A stretch of 64,000 nucleotides of DNA from Kistimonas asteriae (GTDB lineage: Bacteria; Pseudomonadota; Gammaproteobacteria; Pseudomonadales; Endozoicomonadaceae). The notes under the pieces are model-generated. The model saw only the letters and a list, made by a program, of their open reading frames with translations, searched no databases and was not told the origin of the DNA. Made by a program: the position numbers and the translations under genes. This document shows, one piece after another, positions 36,309 to 45,794 of this stretch (position 1 is its first letter; each line of letters opens with the position of its first letter). Where the stretch lies: assembly GCF_018263925.1 (NCBI RefSeq), contig NZ_JAEVHF010000002.1, positions 1 to 64,000 of the forward strand, in the 5' to 3' direction.

Positions 36309-37331
36309 TTATTTATTGAATACGATATTGGATTGGGGGCGCCGGAAACAGCGCACCTGTATCTGGAAGCCGTTACGCAGCCCCAGGTATTGCGATTCAC
36401 CGGTCGTGAGCCCTGCCGTTTGCGCCCACTCCGTCAGTTCTTCTTCCCGGAATCCCAGCCAGAGATCGCCGCAGGATTCCCGCACCCAGTGTTGGTCATG
36501 AGCACTGAGTTCACTGATGATCAGGCAGCCGCCGGGCTTCAGGATAGCCGCGGCATGCTGAAATATGGTTTCTGGTTTGGGAATATGGTGGAGAACCATA
36601 TTAGCAATCAGGCAATCAACAGTGTGCGGGTAAGCGGTTAGCAGATCACTGGTTTCACCCAGGATGAATTCCACATTACCGAGTGATGCGCTGGTGGCCG
36701 TTGTACGAGCCTGATCCAGCATATCGGCAGAGTTGTCCACAGCCATGACTCGCCGGAACTGTTGCGACAGCGCGGGCAGGAAGTAACCTTCGCCGGGACC
36801 CAGTTCCAGTGCGGTGTCATGGGCGGGCAGCTGGATGCTCCCGAGCATGTCGAGCACTGAGCGAGCATAAAGTTCGTGCTCGGCGATCATTTCCTGGTGT
36901 CGACGGAATTCGTGGAAATGGCGGGCAAAGAAGACCCGGGACTGTTCGCCCCGCTGTGCCCGGATGTCGTCCAGGCGGGTTTGCACAGCCTGACTCAGCG
37001 GCATCACGTCAATGGCCTGAAACAGGGCGCGAATGTAATCGCCCAGGCTGTCCTCTGCCGGCGGCAGCGCACGACGATAAAAGATGGAATTGCCTTCCCG
37101 GCGGGTGGTGACCAGACCGGTTCTGGCCAGCACCTTCAGGTGGTGGCTCATGCCGGATTGCTTGCTGTCAAAGACAGCCGTCAGCTCCAGTACTCCCATG
37201 GACTCTGTGCGTAGTAACCGCAGAATTTCCAGACGCAACGGATCACCGGCCGCCTTGTTAAGGGCGGCCAGTGTTTGAAAGTCCTGTTCCCCTAAGGTTT
37301 GTGGGGATATTGGGGTAGCGGTTGCAGTCAT
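36309..37331 (-). CDS. ArsR-type regulator fused to a SAM-dependent methyltransferase (SahR-like)
   Basis: The 340-residue fusion has an N-terminal ArsR winged helix ([25 protein letters not shown]-type recognition helix [18 protein letters not shown], wing [10 protein letters not shown]). Its C-terminal class I methyltransferase has motif [30 protein letters not shown] and [14 protein letters not shown]. No ArsR metal-binding ELCVCD motif is present. With metK and ahcY next to it, this fits the SahR type, in which the methyltransferase fold may sense S-adenosylhomocysteine. The equivalent P. aeruginosa gene (PA0547) also adjoins metK. A palindrome 28 bases upstream may be its operator. Confidence 0.85.
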   Translation of the reverse strand: MTATATPISPQTLGEQDFQTLAALNKAAGDPLRLEILRLLRTESMGVLELTAVFDSKQSGMSHHLKVLARTGLVTTRREGNSIFYRRALPPAEDSLGDYIRALFQAIDVMPLSQAVQTRLDDIRAQRGEQSRVFFARHFHEFRRHQEMIAEHELYARSVLDMLGSIQLPAHDTALELGPGEGYFLPALSQQFRRVMAVDNSADMLDQARTTATSASLGNVEFILGETSDLLTAYPHTVDCLIANMVLHHIPKPETIFQHAAAILKPGGCLIISELSAHDQHWVRESCGDLWLGFREEELTEWAQTAGLTTGESQYLGLRNGFQIQVRCFRRPQSNIVFNK

Positions 37332-37358
37332 GGGAGAAAGTCTATCAACGCATGCGAG

Positions 37359-37382
37359 CTATATCAAAATAAATTGATATAG
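37359..37382. promoter_or_regulatory. Perfect 24-bp palindrome upstream of the ArsR-type regulator and metK; candidate operator
   Basis: CTATATCAA (37359-37367) is mirrored exactly by TTGATATAG (37374-37382) with a 6-base AT spacer. It begins 28 bases upstream of the regulator ATG. An ArsR-family dimer would bind this kind of symmetric ATCAA-N-TTGAT site. No second copy was seen in front of ahcY or metF. Confidence 0.6.
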
Positions 37383-37541
37383 ATTTCGGAATTTCTCATT
37401 ATTATGGCGGTCAAAGTGATTGAGCCGATAAGAAATAGTTGACGGCTGAGATCGATCAGCTTGTGATTAAAGGCAGGATGCGAAAACGGCAGGATTCCTG
37501 CTACAGGAAATCTGCACCTAACTGTTGGAGGGAACGAGCCT

Positions 37542-38243
37542 GTGAAACTGGGAATTCTTCAATGCGGCAGCTTTACCCCCGAGCTGGCCAGCGAATACGG
37601 TTCTTACCCTGAAATGATTGAAACCCTGCTCTCCAGCGCCGGGATTGAGTTGGAGTATGCGGTCTATACCTGCTTCGAAAACCAGTTCCCTGACAGCCCG
37701 GATGAGTGTGACACCTGGCTGATCAGCGGCAGTAAAAATGGCGTCTATGACCCGCTTGACTGGATAGCCCGCCTGGAAGGCTTTGTTCGAGACCTCTATA
37801 AAGCACAAAAAAAGACCATCGGTATCTGCTTTGGGCACCAGATCATGGCGCAGGCCATGGGGGGAACGGTAGAAAAATCGGACCGGGGCTGGGGGGTTGG
37901 GGTTGCCTTTAACCAGATGGCGCAGCGTAAGCCCTGGATGGAGCCCTGGTGTGATTCGATGGATCTCGCCTGTTTCCACCAGGATCAGGTTGTAGTGTTG
38001 CCGGAGGACGCTGAGGTTCTGGCGGGGAATGCGTTCTGTCCCTATTACATGCTGCAGTATGGTGATTGTTTTCTGAGTATTCAGGGGCATCCTGAATTTA
38101 GCCTGAGTTTTGTTCGGGCACTGATCGGCAGCCAGGATTTTCAGATTCCACACAATCGGATCCGTGAAGCATTGATCTCCCTGCAGGCGCCAGTCGACTC
38201 CGGCCGGGTAGCCCGCTGGGTGGTGAAATTTCTGGCTCTCTGA
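37542..38243 (+). CDS. Class I glutamine amidotransferase-like protein
   Basis: The 233-residue stand-alone GATase domain has the nucleophile elbow TIGICFGHQIMAQAMGG (catalytic Cys) and the His-x-Glu pair in LSIQGHPEFS. This is the GMP-synthase-like family, often annotated as a putative gamma-glutamyl hydrolase or amidotransferase; the substrate is not evident. The start is GTG 37542 with GGAGGG nine bases upstream. It is divergent from the ArsR-type gene. Confidence 0.88.
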   Translation: MKLGILQCGSFTPELASEYGSYPEMIETLLSSAGIELEYAVYTCFENQFPDSPDECDTWLISGSKNGVYDPLDWIARLEGFVRDLYKAQKKTIGICFGHQIMAQAMGGTVEKSDRGWGVGVAFNQMAQRKPWMEPWCDSMDLACFHQDQVVVLPEDAEVLAGNAFCPYYMLQYGDCFLSIQGHPEFSLSFVRALIGSQDFQIPHNRIREALISLQAPVDSGRVARWVVKFLAL

Positions 38244-38504
38244 ATCATCAGGAATGTCTCCATCAAAGCCTGTGGGTGTCACGCCCGAGCAGCAGGCTTT
38301 GGCCCTGCTGTTCTGACGCTTGTTTTCCTGTGAAATCCTAACGGTTTTACTCTCCCGTTAAGCAGGGTGCGATCAATTATTGAGGGTGAATGCCGATTCA
38401 AGTACTAATGACAGATCAAGTATTCGATACTGCTTGTCCGTCTGCTATTGAGCCTTCATGAGTCGTTTTTAACGAGGCTTGCGTAAACGGTTGGGGGGAA
38501 CATT

Positions 38505-39539
38505 ATGCAGGATAGGGAGTATCTCGTAGATCTGGCGCGCTTTATCGTGATGCTATTGATTATGCTGGGGCACTTTTTTGTCCTGCGCTATCCGCCGTTT
38601 ACGATTCTCTCGTTTACTGTTCCCTTCTTTCTTGTGGCCAGTGGGTTTTACTCAGCAATGAGCTTTTCACAAAAAGCGGATCAATCCTTTTGGCGGCATG
38701 CTGGTACTTACTATATAAAACGATTTTTCAGGATCCTTCCGCCTTTTCTGGCCGTTATGCTGGTTGCCTCTTTCTTTTTCGCAATGAAGGATATCGGTTA
38801 TAAATTATTGTTTGTTGCCAATATAAAGCAGTATCTGGATGTTGAATCCAAAGCAGCGTTTTTTCAAAAGTTTTTTGATTTTCACCAAAATGCTGACCAC
38901 TTGTGGTATGTCAGTCTGCAAGAACAGTTATATTTTATCGCACCTTTCCTTTTTCTTTTGATACCAAGAGATCGAGTTATTTATTTCATCGCTGTGTTGA
39001 TAGCGTTATCGGTTGTTATAAGAGAATTCCTTCTGGGTCAGTATGTTTATAGGATTTATGGCCTGATACTGCCTATCGCAATAGAATACTTTCTTTGGGG
39101 AAGCATCGTTTATCTCCTTGTGAATAAGAGAGCGGCATTCAAGACGCTTTGTCAGAAAATACTGCCTATTTCTGTGACATTGCTTGTTGTGCTCATTTAT
39201 GCACAAATCACTTTGTTTGGATATACGTTGTATCACTTTGAAGTGACGTTTTTTCAAACGCCTATGGCTATTGTGCTTGCACTGATTTGTGCCGGTTTGT
39301 CATTTCAGGTTGGCAACAAGGTCGCATGTCGGACCTTTGAGTATTTAGGTTCGCTGTCATTTTCTATGTTTCTGGTACATCCATTTATTCAGTATGTCTT
39401 TATTCGCAGGCTGGACATGATGGATACCGCTGGGTTTGTTGCGTCCAGTGTTATTTCGATTCTGCTGGCGATTTTGATCAAGCACTTTGTTGAAAAGCCA
39501 AGTCATAAAGTACGGGATTATGTTCTCAAACGCATTTAG
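38505..39539 (+). CDS. Acyltransferase 3-family membrane protein
   Basis: The 344-residue protein with about ten hydrophobic helices starts LVDLARFIVMLLIMLGHFFVLRYPP, the first-helix pattern of acyltransferase 3 enzymes with the expected His. It also has VPFFLVASGFYSAM, YYIKRFFRILPPFLAVML, HLWYVSLQEQLYFIAPFLF and SMFLVHPFIQYVFI. These enzymes move acetyl or other acyl groups onto sugars or lipids at the membrane. It overlaps the following membrane-protein gene by 20 bases, so the two probably work together. A/T-rich relative to flanking backbone genes. Confidence 0.88.
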   Translation: MQDREYLVDLARFIVMLLIMLGHFFVLRYPPFTILSFTVPFFLVASGFYSAMSFSQKADQSFWRHAGTYYIKRFFRILPPFLAVMLVASFFFAMKDIGYKLLFVANIKQYLDVESKAAFFQKFFDFHQNADHLWYVSLQEQLYFIAPFLFLLIPRDRVIYFIAVLIALSVVIREFLLGQYVYRIYGLILPIAIEYFLWGSIVYLLVNKRAAFKTLCQKILPISVTLLVVLIYAQITLFGYTLYHFEVTFFQTPMAIVLALICAGLSFQVGNKVACRTFEYLGSLSFSMFLVHPFIQYVFIRRLDMMDTAGFVASSVISILLAILIKHFVEKPSHKVRDYVLKRI

Positions 39540-40410
39540 CAGCCTGATCCAGATACGGACGGTATCGGTTGTTATGGCCGCCTTGTCTGTTTTCGTTTTT
39601 GACTTTTTCACGTTGACATTTATTGTCACGATTCTGGCGTTTGCACATACCATTATTGGGCTCATGTACTCAAAGCGTCAGCTGCGTTATACGTTCTCAT
39701 CGCGTTTTGGGGTGGCTAGCCTGCTGGTATTGATCACTGTTTCTCAGGTGATTGCGTATTATGACTGGCCCGGTATAACGCTGATTTTTGTGGTTCACCA
39801 TATACTGACGGAACAATATATTGTCCAAAAATTTGATAAACAGTCTGAGCCAGGCGATTACCCTCTATTTTTCATTCGTTTAGTGATGAATGTGAGTGTC
39901 TGTGCCCCGTTTCTTGGGGCTGAGCTTGATATGTCTCTGCTGATCTTTGGTGCTTCTCTAGTGCTGTATATGGTCTATCTCATTGGTTTGAAGAAGCACC
40001 CAAACGCACTGGAGATGATCTGTTTCGAATGCCTGCAGGTCTTTTTACTGGTGGTATTTTTTTCAGAGTTTATGGTCTTTGCCTATGCCTTGCTGGTGTA
40101 TCACTTTGTGTTCTGGTTTTTCCTGCCCTTATCTTTAATGAGCAAGCAAGAGAGGCGGGGCTACTATGGTTTGAATATTCTGTGGGTAAGCTTAATTGCC
40201 GGCTGTTATCTGTGTTTTTATTCAATTTATGGTGTTCAACCCCGGTGGGATGGTATTGACCCAAAACAGTGGATATTTGGCGATACGATTCCACTGTATT
40301 GGGTGGCATATACCCATATTATCCTGTCACTTCAGTTCTCAGACCTGAACCCAACGTGGCTCAATCGCCTGTTCCAGAAAGGTAGTGAATCTCCGGCGGT
40401 GAAAACCTGA
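39520..40410 (+). CDS. Multi-pass membrane protein, unknown function
   Basis: The 296 residues contain eight or nine hydrophobic helices (VMAALSVFVFDFFTLTFIVTILAFAHTIIGLMY; RFGVASLLVLITVSQVIAYY; MICFECLQVFLLVVFFSEFMVFAY). No enzyme motif is recognised. HH in IFVVHHILTEQYIV and HF in LLVYHFVFWFFLPL may be membrane-embedded active residues. ATG 39520 lies inside the acyltransferase 3' end; an earlier start at 39487 is possible. Translational coupling to the acyltransferase suggests a shared surface-modification task. Confidence 0.72.
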   Translation: MFSNAFSSLIQIRTVSVVMAALSVFVFDFFTLTFIVTILAFAHTIIGLMYSKRQLRYTFSSRFGVASLLVLITVSQVIAYYDWPGITLIFVVHHILTEQYIVQKFDKQSEPGDYPLFFIRLVMNVSVCAPFLGAELDMSLLIFGASLVLYMVYLIGLKKHPNALEMICFECLQVFLLVVFFSEFMVFAYALLVYHFVFWFFLPLSLMSKQERRGYYGLNILWVSLIAGCYLCFYSIYGVQPRWDGIDPKQWIFGDTIPLYWVAYTHIILSLQFSDLNPTWLNRLFQKGSESPAVKT

Positions 40411-41274
40411 TCATTGATTCCTGGAAAGGCCCAGAATCGCTTTGCTGACCGCCTCGTGGTACCGCGTCATGGCGTCAGACTGGCGCAGGAGCAGGATGTA
40501 GCGGTCAACATCGTCTTCCGACAGTTTCCTTAGCAGAAACAGTGTAGCGGCAATGTTCATGTTGTGTACCTGGCGCCGGAAGTGACTGAGCAGTTCCTGC
40601 CGGGGTGGTGATGGGATTTTCATCTGGTCAAAGCTGGCTGGTAAGGCTTCATTGATCATCCGGATATTGCTCAGGATATCATCAGTCAGAAACTGGGCCT
40701 GAAGATCATCCAGATGAAGTGTCTGGACAACAATCTGAACCTGTTCCACCCGGTGCTTATCCAGCGGAATCCGGGATAACTGCTGGTAAAACGCACCCAT
40801 TTCCACCTGTCCGGCTTCTGACATGATGTGTTGCTGTTCTTTCGCCATGGCTTCCGCCATGGGCTCTGCCATCCAGCGATGCAGGGTTTCCAGCTCCTTC
40901 AGGGATAGATGACTGGTCAGTGATGCGACAATCGCCTGCTCATAGCGCTCCAGGGTAATCTTGTCGCGGATCTTACGATCCAGGGCCTGCAGGAGGCGCT
41001 CCAATTCCTCATCATTGGCTTTGGCGCCCATAGTCTCACGGTAATAGTCGGTGAGGCCTTGGCTCAACTTGTCCTGCTTGTCCTTGAAGTAAAACTGGAA
41101 CTGTTCGCTCAGATAAGTCTGCCGGTACAGGGATTTAGCCAGCGACGTCTTGAGGTCGTGTGTCAGGGCATCACGAGGGGCCGGAGCTGAAACTGCACTG
41201 TAAGAAAAGGAAAGTAAACCGAGAAATGCGGTGAAAACCGCAAATGATGACCATCTGACTGCTGAATACCACAT
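40411..41274 (-). CDS. Secreted helical protein, unknown (weakly DUF2059-like)
   Basis: The 287 residues begin with a signal peptide (SSFAVFTAFLGLLSFSYSAVSA). The mature part is almost entirely amphipathic helix, with LSEQFQFYFKDKQDKLSQGL, YEQAIVASLTSHLSLKELETLHRWMAEPMAEAMAKE and LRKLSEDDVDRYILLLRQSDAMTRYHEAVSKA. The last stretch resembles DUF2059-type endings (a helix with F/Y, then P/S). I would call it periplasmic with unknown role. It is convergent with the membrane-protein gene, immediately after its stop. Confidence 0.72.
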   Translation of the reverse strand: MWYSAVRWSSFAVFTAFLGLLSFSYSAVSAPAPRDALTHDLKTSLAKSLYRQTYLSEQFQFYFKDKQDKLSQGLTDYYRETMGAKANDEELERLLQALDRKIRDKITLERYEQAIVASLTSHLSLKELETLHRWMAEPMAEAMAKEQQHIMSEAGQVEMGAFYQQLSRIPLDKHRVEQVQIVVQTLHLDDLQAQFLTDDILSNIRMINEALPASFDQMKIPSPPRQELLSHFRRQVHNMNIAATLFLLRKLSEDDVDRYILLLRQSDAMTRYHEAVSKAILGLSRNQ

Positions 41275-41410
41275 CGTCCCTGACCGCCTTGACTGAGAAC
41301 ATTCACTAATCCAAGTCTAGTTGGTAGAGAAATGTGTTCGACGGGGCACGTTATTTTTGGCCCTTTGGGCGTAGTTTGTGAGCCTGTTTCGCCAGCTTTT
41401 CGTCGGTTTG

Positions 41411-41439
41411 TTCACGTTTGGCCGTGCAGGCTATACAAT
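41411..41439 (+). promoter_or_regulatory. Candidate sigma-70 promoter for tktA
   Basis: TTCACG (41411-41416) and TACAAT (41434-41439) are separated by 17 bases and lie about 70 bases before the tktA ATG. The -10 match is good, the -35 moderate. Confidence 0.4.
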
Positions 41440-41506
41440 AGCGCTCTTTTTTCGCCCTGGCGCTCTACTCAGTCGCCGGAGAGTCTTCAATCGGAGCCAA
41501 CTCGCA

Positions 41507-43513
41507 ATGACAACCCGTCAAGACCGCGCCAACGCCATCCGCGCCCTGAGCATGGATGCGGTTCAGAAAGCAAAATCAGGCCATCCGGGTGCACCCATGG
41601 GGATGGCGGATATCGCCGAAGTCCTGTGGTGTGACTACCTGAACCATAACCCGGCCAACCCGGCCTGGGCCGATCGCGACCGTTTCGTCCTGTCCAACGG
41701 CCACGGTTCCATGCTGCTGTACTCCCTGCTCCACCTCTCCGGTTATGACCTGACCATCGATGACCTGAAAAACTTCCGCCAGCTGCACGCGAAGACCGCC
41801 GGTCACCCGGAACACGGCTATGCCCCCGGTATTGAAACCACGACCGGCCCGCTGGGTCAGGGTATTGCCAATGCCGTCGGTATGGCGACGGCCGAGAAGG
41901 TGCTGGCGGCGCAGTTCAACCGTCCCGGCCATGAAGTTGTGGATCATTTTACCTACACGTTCCTGGGTGATGGCTGCATGATGGAGGGTATTTCCCACGA
42001 AGTCTGCTCTTTGGCCGGTACCTTGGGTCTGGGTAAGCTGATTGCTTTCTATGATGACAACGGCATTTCTATCGACGGTGAAGTCGAAGGCTGGTTCACC
42101 GATGATACGCCGAAGCGCTTTGAAGCCTATGGCTGGGAAGTGATTGCTGGTGTGGATGGCCACAACCCGAGCGCGATCAGCGCCGCTGTGGAACAAGCAC
42201 GCAGCAACCTCGACAAGCCGACCCTGATCTGCTGCAAGACCATCATCGGTTTTGGTTCCCCGAACAAAGAAGGCAAGGAAGCCTGCCACGGCGCCCCGCT
42301 GGGCGACGATGAAGTGGCGCTGACCCGTGAGCGCCTGGGCTGGAACTATGGCCCGTTTGAAATTCCTGATGCTATTTATGGAGACTGGAACGCACGTGAG
42401 AAAGGTGCTGCTGCCGAATCGGCGTGGAATGAACAGTTTGCCGCTTACCAGGCTGAATATCCTGAACTGGCAGCGGAATACCAGCGGCGTGTTGCCGGCG
42501 ACCTGCCTGCAGATTTCGCTGAAAACGCGGCCGAATATATCCGTGAGTGTCAGGCCAAAGGCGAAAAGATTGCCAGCCGGAAAGCTTCCCAGAATGCTCT
42601 GAACGCGTTTGGTCCGAAGCTGCCGGAACTGCTGGGTGGCTCCGCTGACCTCGCCGGTTCCAACCTGACCCTGTGGAGCGATTCCAAGGGTGTGACCCGT
42701 GAAGATGCCAGCGGCAACTACCTGTTCTACGGAGTTCGTGAATTCGGCATGAGCGCCATGATGAATGGTATTGCCCTGCACGGCGGCTTTATCCCTTACG
42801 GCGCGACCTTCATGGTGTTCATGGAGTATGCCCGTAACGCAGTGCGGATGGCGGCGCTGATGAAGCAACGCGCCATTTTCGTTTATACCCACGATTCCAT
42901 CGGCCTGGGTGAAGACGGCCCGACCCATCAGCCGGTTGAACAGCTGGCCAGCCTGCGTCTGACGCCGAACATGCGCACCTGGCGTCCCTGCGACACCATT
43001 GAGTCTGCCGTGGCCTGGAAATCCGCGATCGAGCGTAAAGATGGCCCGACGGCGCTGGTCTTCTCCCGTCAGGGATTACCGGCAATGGCGCGTACGGACG
43101 CCCAGCTGGCGGATGTTGAGCGTGGCGGTTATATCCTGAAAGACTGCGAAGGCCTGCCCGAACTGATCCTGATCGCGACCGGTTCCGAAGTCGAGCTGGC
43201 TGCCAAGGCGTATGATGCGCTGACCGGTCAGGGTCGTAAGGTGCGTCTGGTCTCCATGCCGTCAACGGAAGCGTTTGATGCGCAGGATATCGAGTACCGC
43301 ATGCAGGTACTGCCGCTGGAAGTCCCTGCCCGTATCGCCATTGAAGCGGCTTCTGCTGATTTCTGGTACAAGTACGTCGGTATGGACGGACGCATCGTGG
43401 GCATGAATTCCTTCGGTGAATCTGCCCCGGCGGAAGATCTGTTCCGTGAGTTCGGATTCACGCTGGATAATGTGCTGGCGGTTGCGGATGAGCTTCTGAC
43501 AGACTTCAGCTGA
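41507..43513 (+). CDS. tktA: Transketolase
   Basis: This thiamine diphosphate enzyme of the non-oxidative pentose phosphate pathway transfers two-carbon ketol units. From ATG 41507 (GGAG ten bases upstream) it has 668 residues. It shows [70 protein letters not shown] (ThDP/Mg motif) and [10 protein letters not shown]. The transketolase C-terminal half has [21 protein letters not shown]. An in-frame extension back to 41378 has no support. The order tktA, epd, pgk, fba and nearby metK matches Pseudomonas. Confidence 0.98.
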   Translation: MTTRQDRANAIRALSMDAVQKAKSGHPGAPMGMADIAEVLWCDYLNHNPANPAWADRDRFVLSNGHGSMLLYSLLHLSGYDLTIDDLKNFRQLHAKTAGHPEHGYAPGIETTTGPLGQGIANAVGMATAEKVLAAQFNRPGHEVVDHFTYTFLGDGCMMEGISHEVCSLAGTLGLGKLIAFYDDNGISIDGEVEGWFTDDTPKRFEAYGWEVIAGVDGHNPSAISAAVEQARSNLDKPTLICCKTIIGFGSPNKEGKEACHGAPLGDDEVALTRERLGWNYGPFEIPDAIYGDWNAREKGAAAESAWNEQFAAYQAEYPELAAEYQRRVAGDLPADFAENAAEYIRECQAKGEKIASRKASQNALNAFGPKLPELLGGSADLAGSNLTLWSDSKGVTREDASGNYLFYGVREFGMSAMMNGIALHGGFIPYGATFMVFMEYARNAVRMAALMKQRAIFVYTHDSIGLGEDGPTHQPVEQLASLRLTPNMRTWRPCDTIESAVAWKSAIERKDGPTALVFSRQGLPAMARTDAQLADVERGGYILKDCEGLPELILIATGSEVELAAKAYDALTGQGRKVRLVSMPSTEAFDAQDIEYRMQVLPLEVPARIAIEAASADFWYKYVGMDGRIVGMNSFGESAPAEDLFREFGFTLDNVLAVADELLTDFS

Positions 43514-43520
43514 TAGGCTA

Positions 43521-43558
43521 AATACCCGGCAGAGAGTCTCTGCTTTCTGCCGGGTATT
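43521..43558 (+). terminator. 13-bp hairpin after tktA
   Basis: AATACCCGGCAGA (43521-43533) pairs perfectly with TCTGCCGGGTATT (43546-43558), starting 7 bases after the stop. It lacks a T run on the plus strand, so termination would not be of the classical intrinsic kind; it may protect the 3' end. Confidence 0.6.
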
Positions 43559-43636
43559 CAAAAATCGATAAGATATTGTTCTCGTAGATGTTTAAATAAC
43601 GCTCTGCTTAATAAAAACATTAATTTTTCTGGAAAC

Positions 43637-43660
43637 CTGTCTTCCTGACAGATTTTTTAT
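43637..43660 (+). terminator. Possible small intrinsic terminator
   Basis: CTGTC and GACAG form a 5-bp stem with loop TTCCT, followed by ATTTTTTAT. The short stem makes it a weak call. Confidence 0.4.
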
Positions 43661-43824
43661 CTGAGAATTTGAACTTGTTAAATTTGTTATTGTCTTATGT
43701 CTAGGCGAGAAAATTTCTTTTATTTATAGATTTTTCACGTTTAACCCAAGAAGAAAAGGAGATTTATATCTTGGTTTCAATGGTTATGAAAAGATTGGTG
43801 TTTAATTATTCGTAGGAGTTTTTG

Positions 43825-44253
43825 ATGTTTAAGAAAACCTTGATGCTATTTATGTTGCTATCAACTTTTAATGTTTACGCTGATGAACAGGCGAATGTTA
43901 CTGTTAAACTCCCATTGGGGGCTGCCTTTATCAGTTATGTGAGTTATGCAAGTCAAAATGTACCCGCTGATTATACTAAAACAATGCTTGTAGGTAGTAG
44001 TGATAGCCAGACATTGAAGCTTGGAGATATTGTTCTGGTTGATACCTTGGCGTCTTTGAGTGACCATAAATGTGATTACTTTCAGGTGGTTAATGAGGGT
44101 AATGTAACAGTTAGCTATACAGGTGCTTCGTTTTATCCTGTATACAGTTTTGATAACGCTAGTGTATTAAATCTTGTTCATCAGAGTGGAACCAACTTTT
44201 TTAAGTCTTGTTCTCGCCCTGCTCTACTAAAAGATTCACTCTATGCTAATTGA
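43825..44253 (+). CDS. Small secreted protein, unknown function
   Basis: The 142 residues start with a signal peptide (FKKTLMLFMLLSTFNVYA). The mature part is Val/Ser/Thr-rich and probably beta-structured, with two Cys (DHKCDYF, FKSCSRP) that may form a disulphide. I do not recognise the family. AGGAG lies seven bases before ATG 43825. It is AT-rich compared with tktA and stands alone between two hairpins, which suggests acquired accessory DNA. Confidence 0.7.
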   Translation: MFKKTLMLFMLLSTFNVYADEQANVTVKLPLGAAFISYVSYASQNVPADYTKTMLVGSSDSQTLKLGDIVLVDTLASLSDHKCDYFQVVNEGNVTVSYTGASFYPVYSFDNASVLNLVHQSGTNFFKSCSRPALLKDSLYAN

Positions 44254-44270
44254 TCGTTGTTTCTGGAGGT

Positions 44271-44297
44271 GAAAGAGAAATTCCTATTTTCTCTTTC
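44271..44297. terminator. Hairpin between convergent genes
   Basis: GAAAGAGAAA (44271-44280) pairs with TTTCTCTTTC (44288-44297) around a 7-base loop. It lies between the ends of the secreted-protein gene and the DUF4136 gene and could serve both, though no long T run follows. Confidence 0.5.
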
Positions 44298-44309
44298 GCG
44301 ATCTGATCG

Positions 44310-44870
44310 TTATTTGTTTTCCGAGTGAGGTGGAAATTCTGACAAAATATCAATTATTGATGAATTGATATGCTCCTTTTTCTCTCCTGGTGACATGGAA
44401 CCGGTGATGCGATGACGGGCAACGCCCTGCCAGACCAGGTTTTTTGTCTTTGGATTAATCATGTTTAAGGTCAAATACCCTTCCTGATAGGTATCAATAA
44501 TCGTTTCCGTGGGCCAGCTGCTCATCATCCAGGGGTAGGGATACCATGAAAAACCGGCGTTGTAGCGTGTTTCCTGCAGACGTCTTTTTTCCGTAAACCC
44601 CCAGCTAAGCAACATATCCGCATCTTTGGCTGCTACTTCCTTCAGCCCTTTTAGTACCAAGTCTTGTTCTACGGCGCGATGAATCCGTTGGCTCATAAAG
44701 CCATGAATCATACGCTCTTTGAATTTACCCTTGGGTTCCAGCCATGCCCAGGTTTTTAGACTGGACCAGTTGACCTGTGGGTCGTAATCCCAGTTAACCT
44801 GTGGCTTAACGGTACAGGCGGACAGTAATGTCAGCAATAGTAGAGCGGTGAGGGAAGAAGCCAGCTTCAT
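44310..44870 (-). CDS. DUF4136-family lipoprotein (copy 1)
   Basis: From ATG 44870 (AGGAG eight bases upstream) there are about 186 residues. A lipoprotein signal ends LLLTLLSAC, followed by WDYDPQVNWSSLKTWAWLEP, RIHRAVEQDLVLKGLKEVAAKDADMLLSWGFTEKR and TLNMINPKTKNLVWQGVARHRI. This is the DUF4136 pattern: a D-x-D start, a 'YAW' strand, then the 'D..LVWqG.a' strand. The function is unknown; outer-membrane lipoprotein location is inferred. A paralogue lies at 61398-61955. Confidence 0.85.
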   Translation of the reverse strand: MKLASSLTALLLLTLLSACTVKPQVNWDYDPQVNWSSLKTWAWLEPKGKFKERMIHGFMSQRIHRAVEQDLVLKGLKEVAAKDADMLLSWGFTEKRRLQETRYNAGFSWYPYPWMMSSWPTETIIDTYQEGYLTLNMINPKTKNLVWQGVARHRITGSMSPGEKKEHINSSIIDILSEFPPHSENK

Positions 44871-45124
44871 GGAGGGTACTCCTGTCTGCATGTGCATCTA
44901 GGAAAGCGTTTGAAGTATAACGTAAGTTGTTTATTTCGCCCGATAAACAGTGTGGTTTCGATGGTTATGAAGCGTTATCGTTTAATAAACGACTAAAGGC
45001 TAATAAATCTTTTGCAATGGATGCTGCTTTCTCGTGATGAAATCAATGACAGTACTGTGGAAGCTGCCATATCATGTTTTGCATTCACTCGTTGAACGGT
45101 GTGACTGTAAGGAGCGACACAACC

Positions 45125-45790
45125 ATGCACACAGAGATTAAGGGGGCGCCAGCCTTTGCCCATCTGGCGGTTGTGTTGGCGCCTGGCGAGTGTGTGATTG
45201 CTGAATCGGGTGCTATGTCGAGCATGGATGCCGAGCTTGCGTTGAAAGCAAGGATAAACGGTAACCCCTTCAGTGCGTTGATGCGTAAATGGCTGGGGGG
45301 GGAAACGTTTTTTCTCAGTGCGTTCAGTAATCCAGGCAGTGACAATCAACGTCTTGTTCTGGCGCGGACGACACCGGGTGATATTCGTGAAGTGTCGCTT
45401 AATGATGAATGTCTGTATCTTCAGGCAGGTGCTTTTCTTGCCTGTACCGACGGTATCAGGATTGGGCTCAAGTGGGCGGGATTTACGTCCTTTCTAGCAC
45501 GGGAAGGGCTGTTCAAGATCGCTGTGAGTGGTACCGGCAGGGTCTGGTACGGTGCCTATGGGGCGCTGTTGGAAAAAGACGTCGATGGCGAAATGATTGT
45601 CGACAGTGGTCATCTTGTTGCGTACGGACCAGGGCTAAAATTGAAGTTACGCCTTGCCGGTGGGCTGTTTTCCAGTTTCTTTGGTGGTGAGGGGCTGGTG
45701 ATGCGGGTGGTTGGCAAGGGCCGGATCACACTGCAAACCCGAAGCCTGAGCGGGTTGGCCGACTGGTTGAATCCAAAACTCCGGGGATAA
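45125..45790 (+). CDS. AIM24/TIGR00266-family protein, tandem copy 1
   Basis: The 221-residue beta-helix-like protein is the first of three tandem paralogues. Family markers are VLAPGECVIAESGAMSSMDAEL, WLGGETFFLSAFSN, LYLQAGAFLACTDGI and the C-terminal VDSGHLVAY. There is no signal peptide or membrane helix. The start is ATG 45125, AGGAG upstream. Biochemical function is unknown; the fold is shared with tryptophan-RNA-binding attenuator-like and mitochondrial AIM24 proteins. The next gene starts 4 bases after its stop. Confidence 0.85.
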   Translation: MHTEIKGAPAFAHLAVVLAPGECVIAESGAMSSMDAELALKARINGNPFSALMRKWLGGETFFLSAFSNPGSDNQRLVLARTTPGDIREVSLNDECLYLQAGAFLACTDGIRIGLKWAGFTSFLAREGLFKIAVSGTGRVWYGAYGALLEKDVDGEMIVDSGHLVAYGPGLKLKLRLAGGLFSSFFGGEGLVMRVVGKGRITLQTRSLSGLADWLNPKLRG

Positions 45791-45794
45791 TGCT

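Larger units (their letters stand above)
43514..43824. other. 311-base AT-rich gap with two hairpins
   Basis: It contains no supportable gene. A strong stem follows tktA and a second small U-tailed hairpin lies at 43637-43658. The last 60 bases are AT-rich and should hold the promoter and AGGAG ribosome site of the secreted-protein gene. Confidence 0.6.

Noticed and set aside
41576..42928. 450-residue open frame antisense to tktA
   Set aside because: It is a shadow of the transketolase gene with no recognisable motifs.
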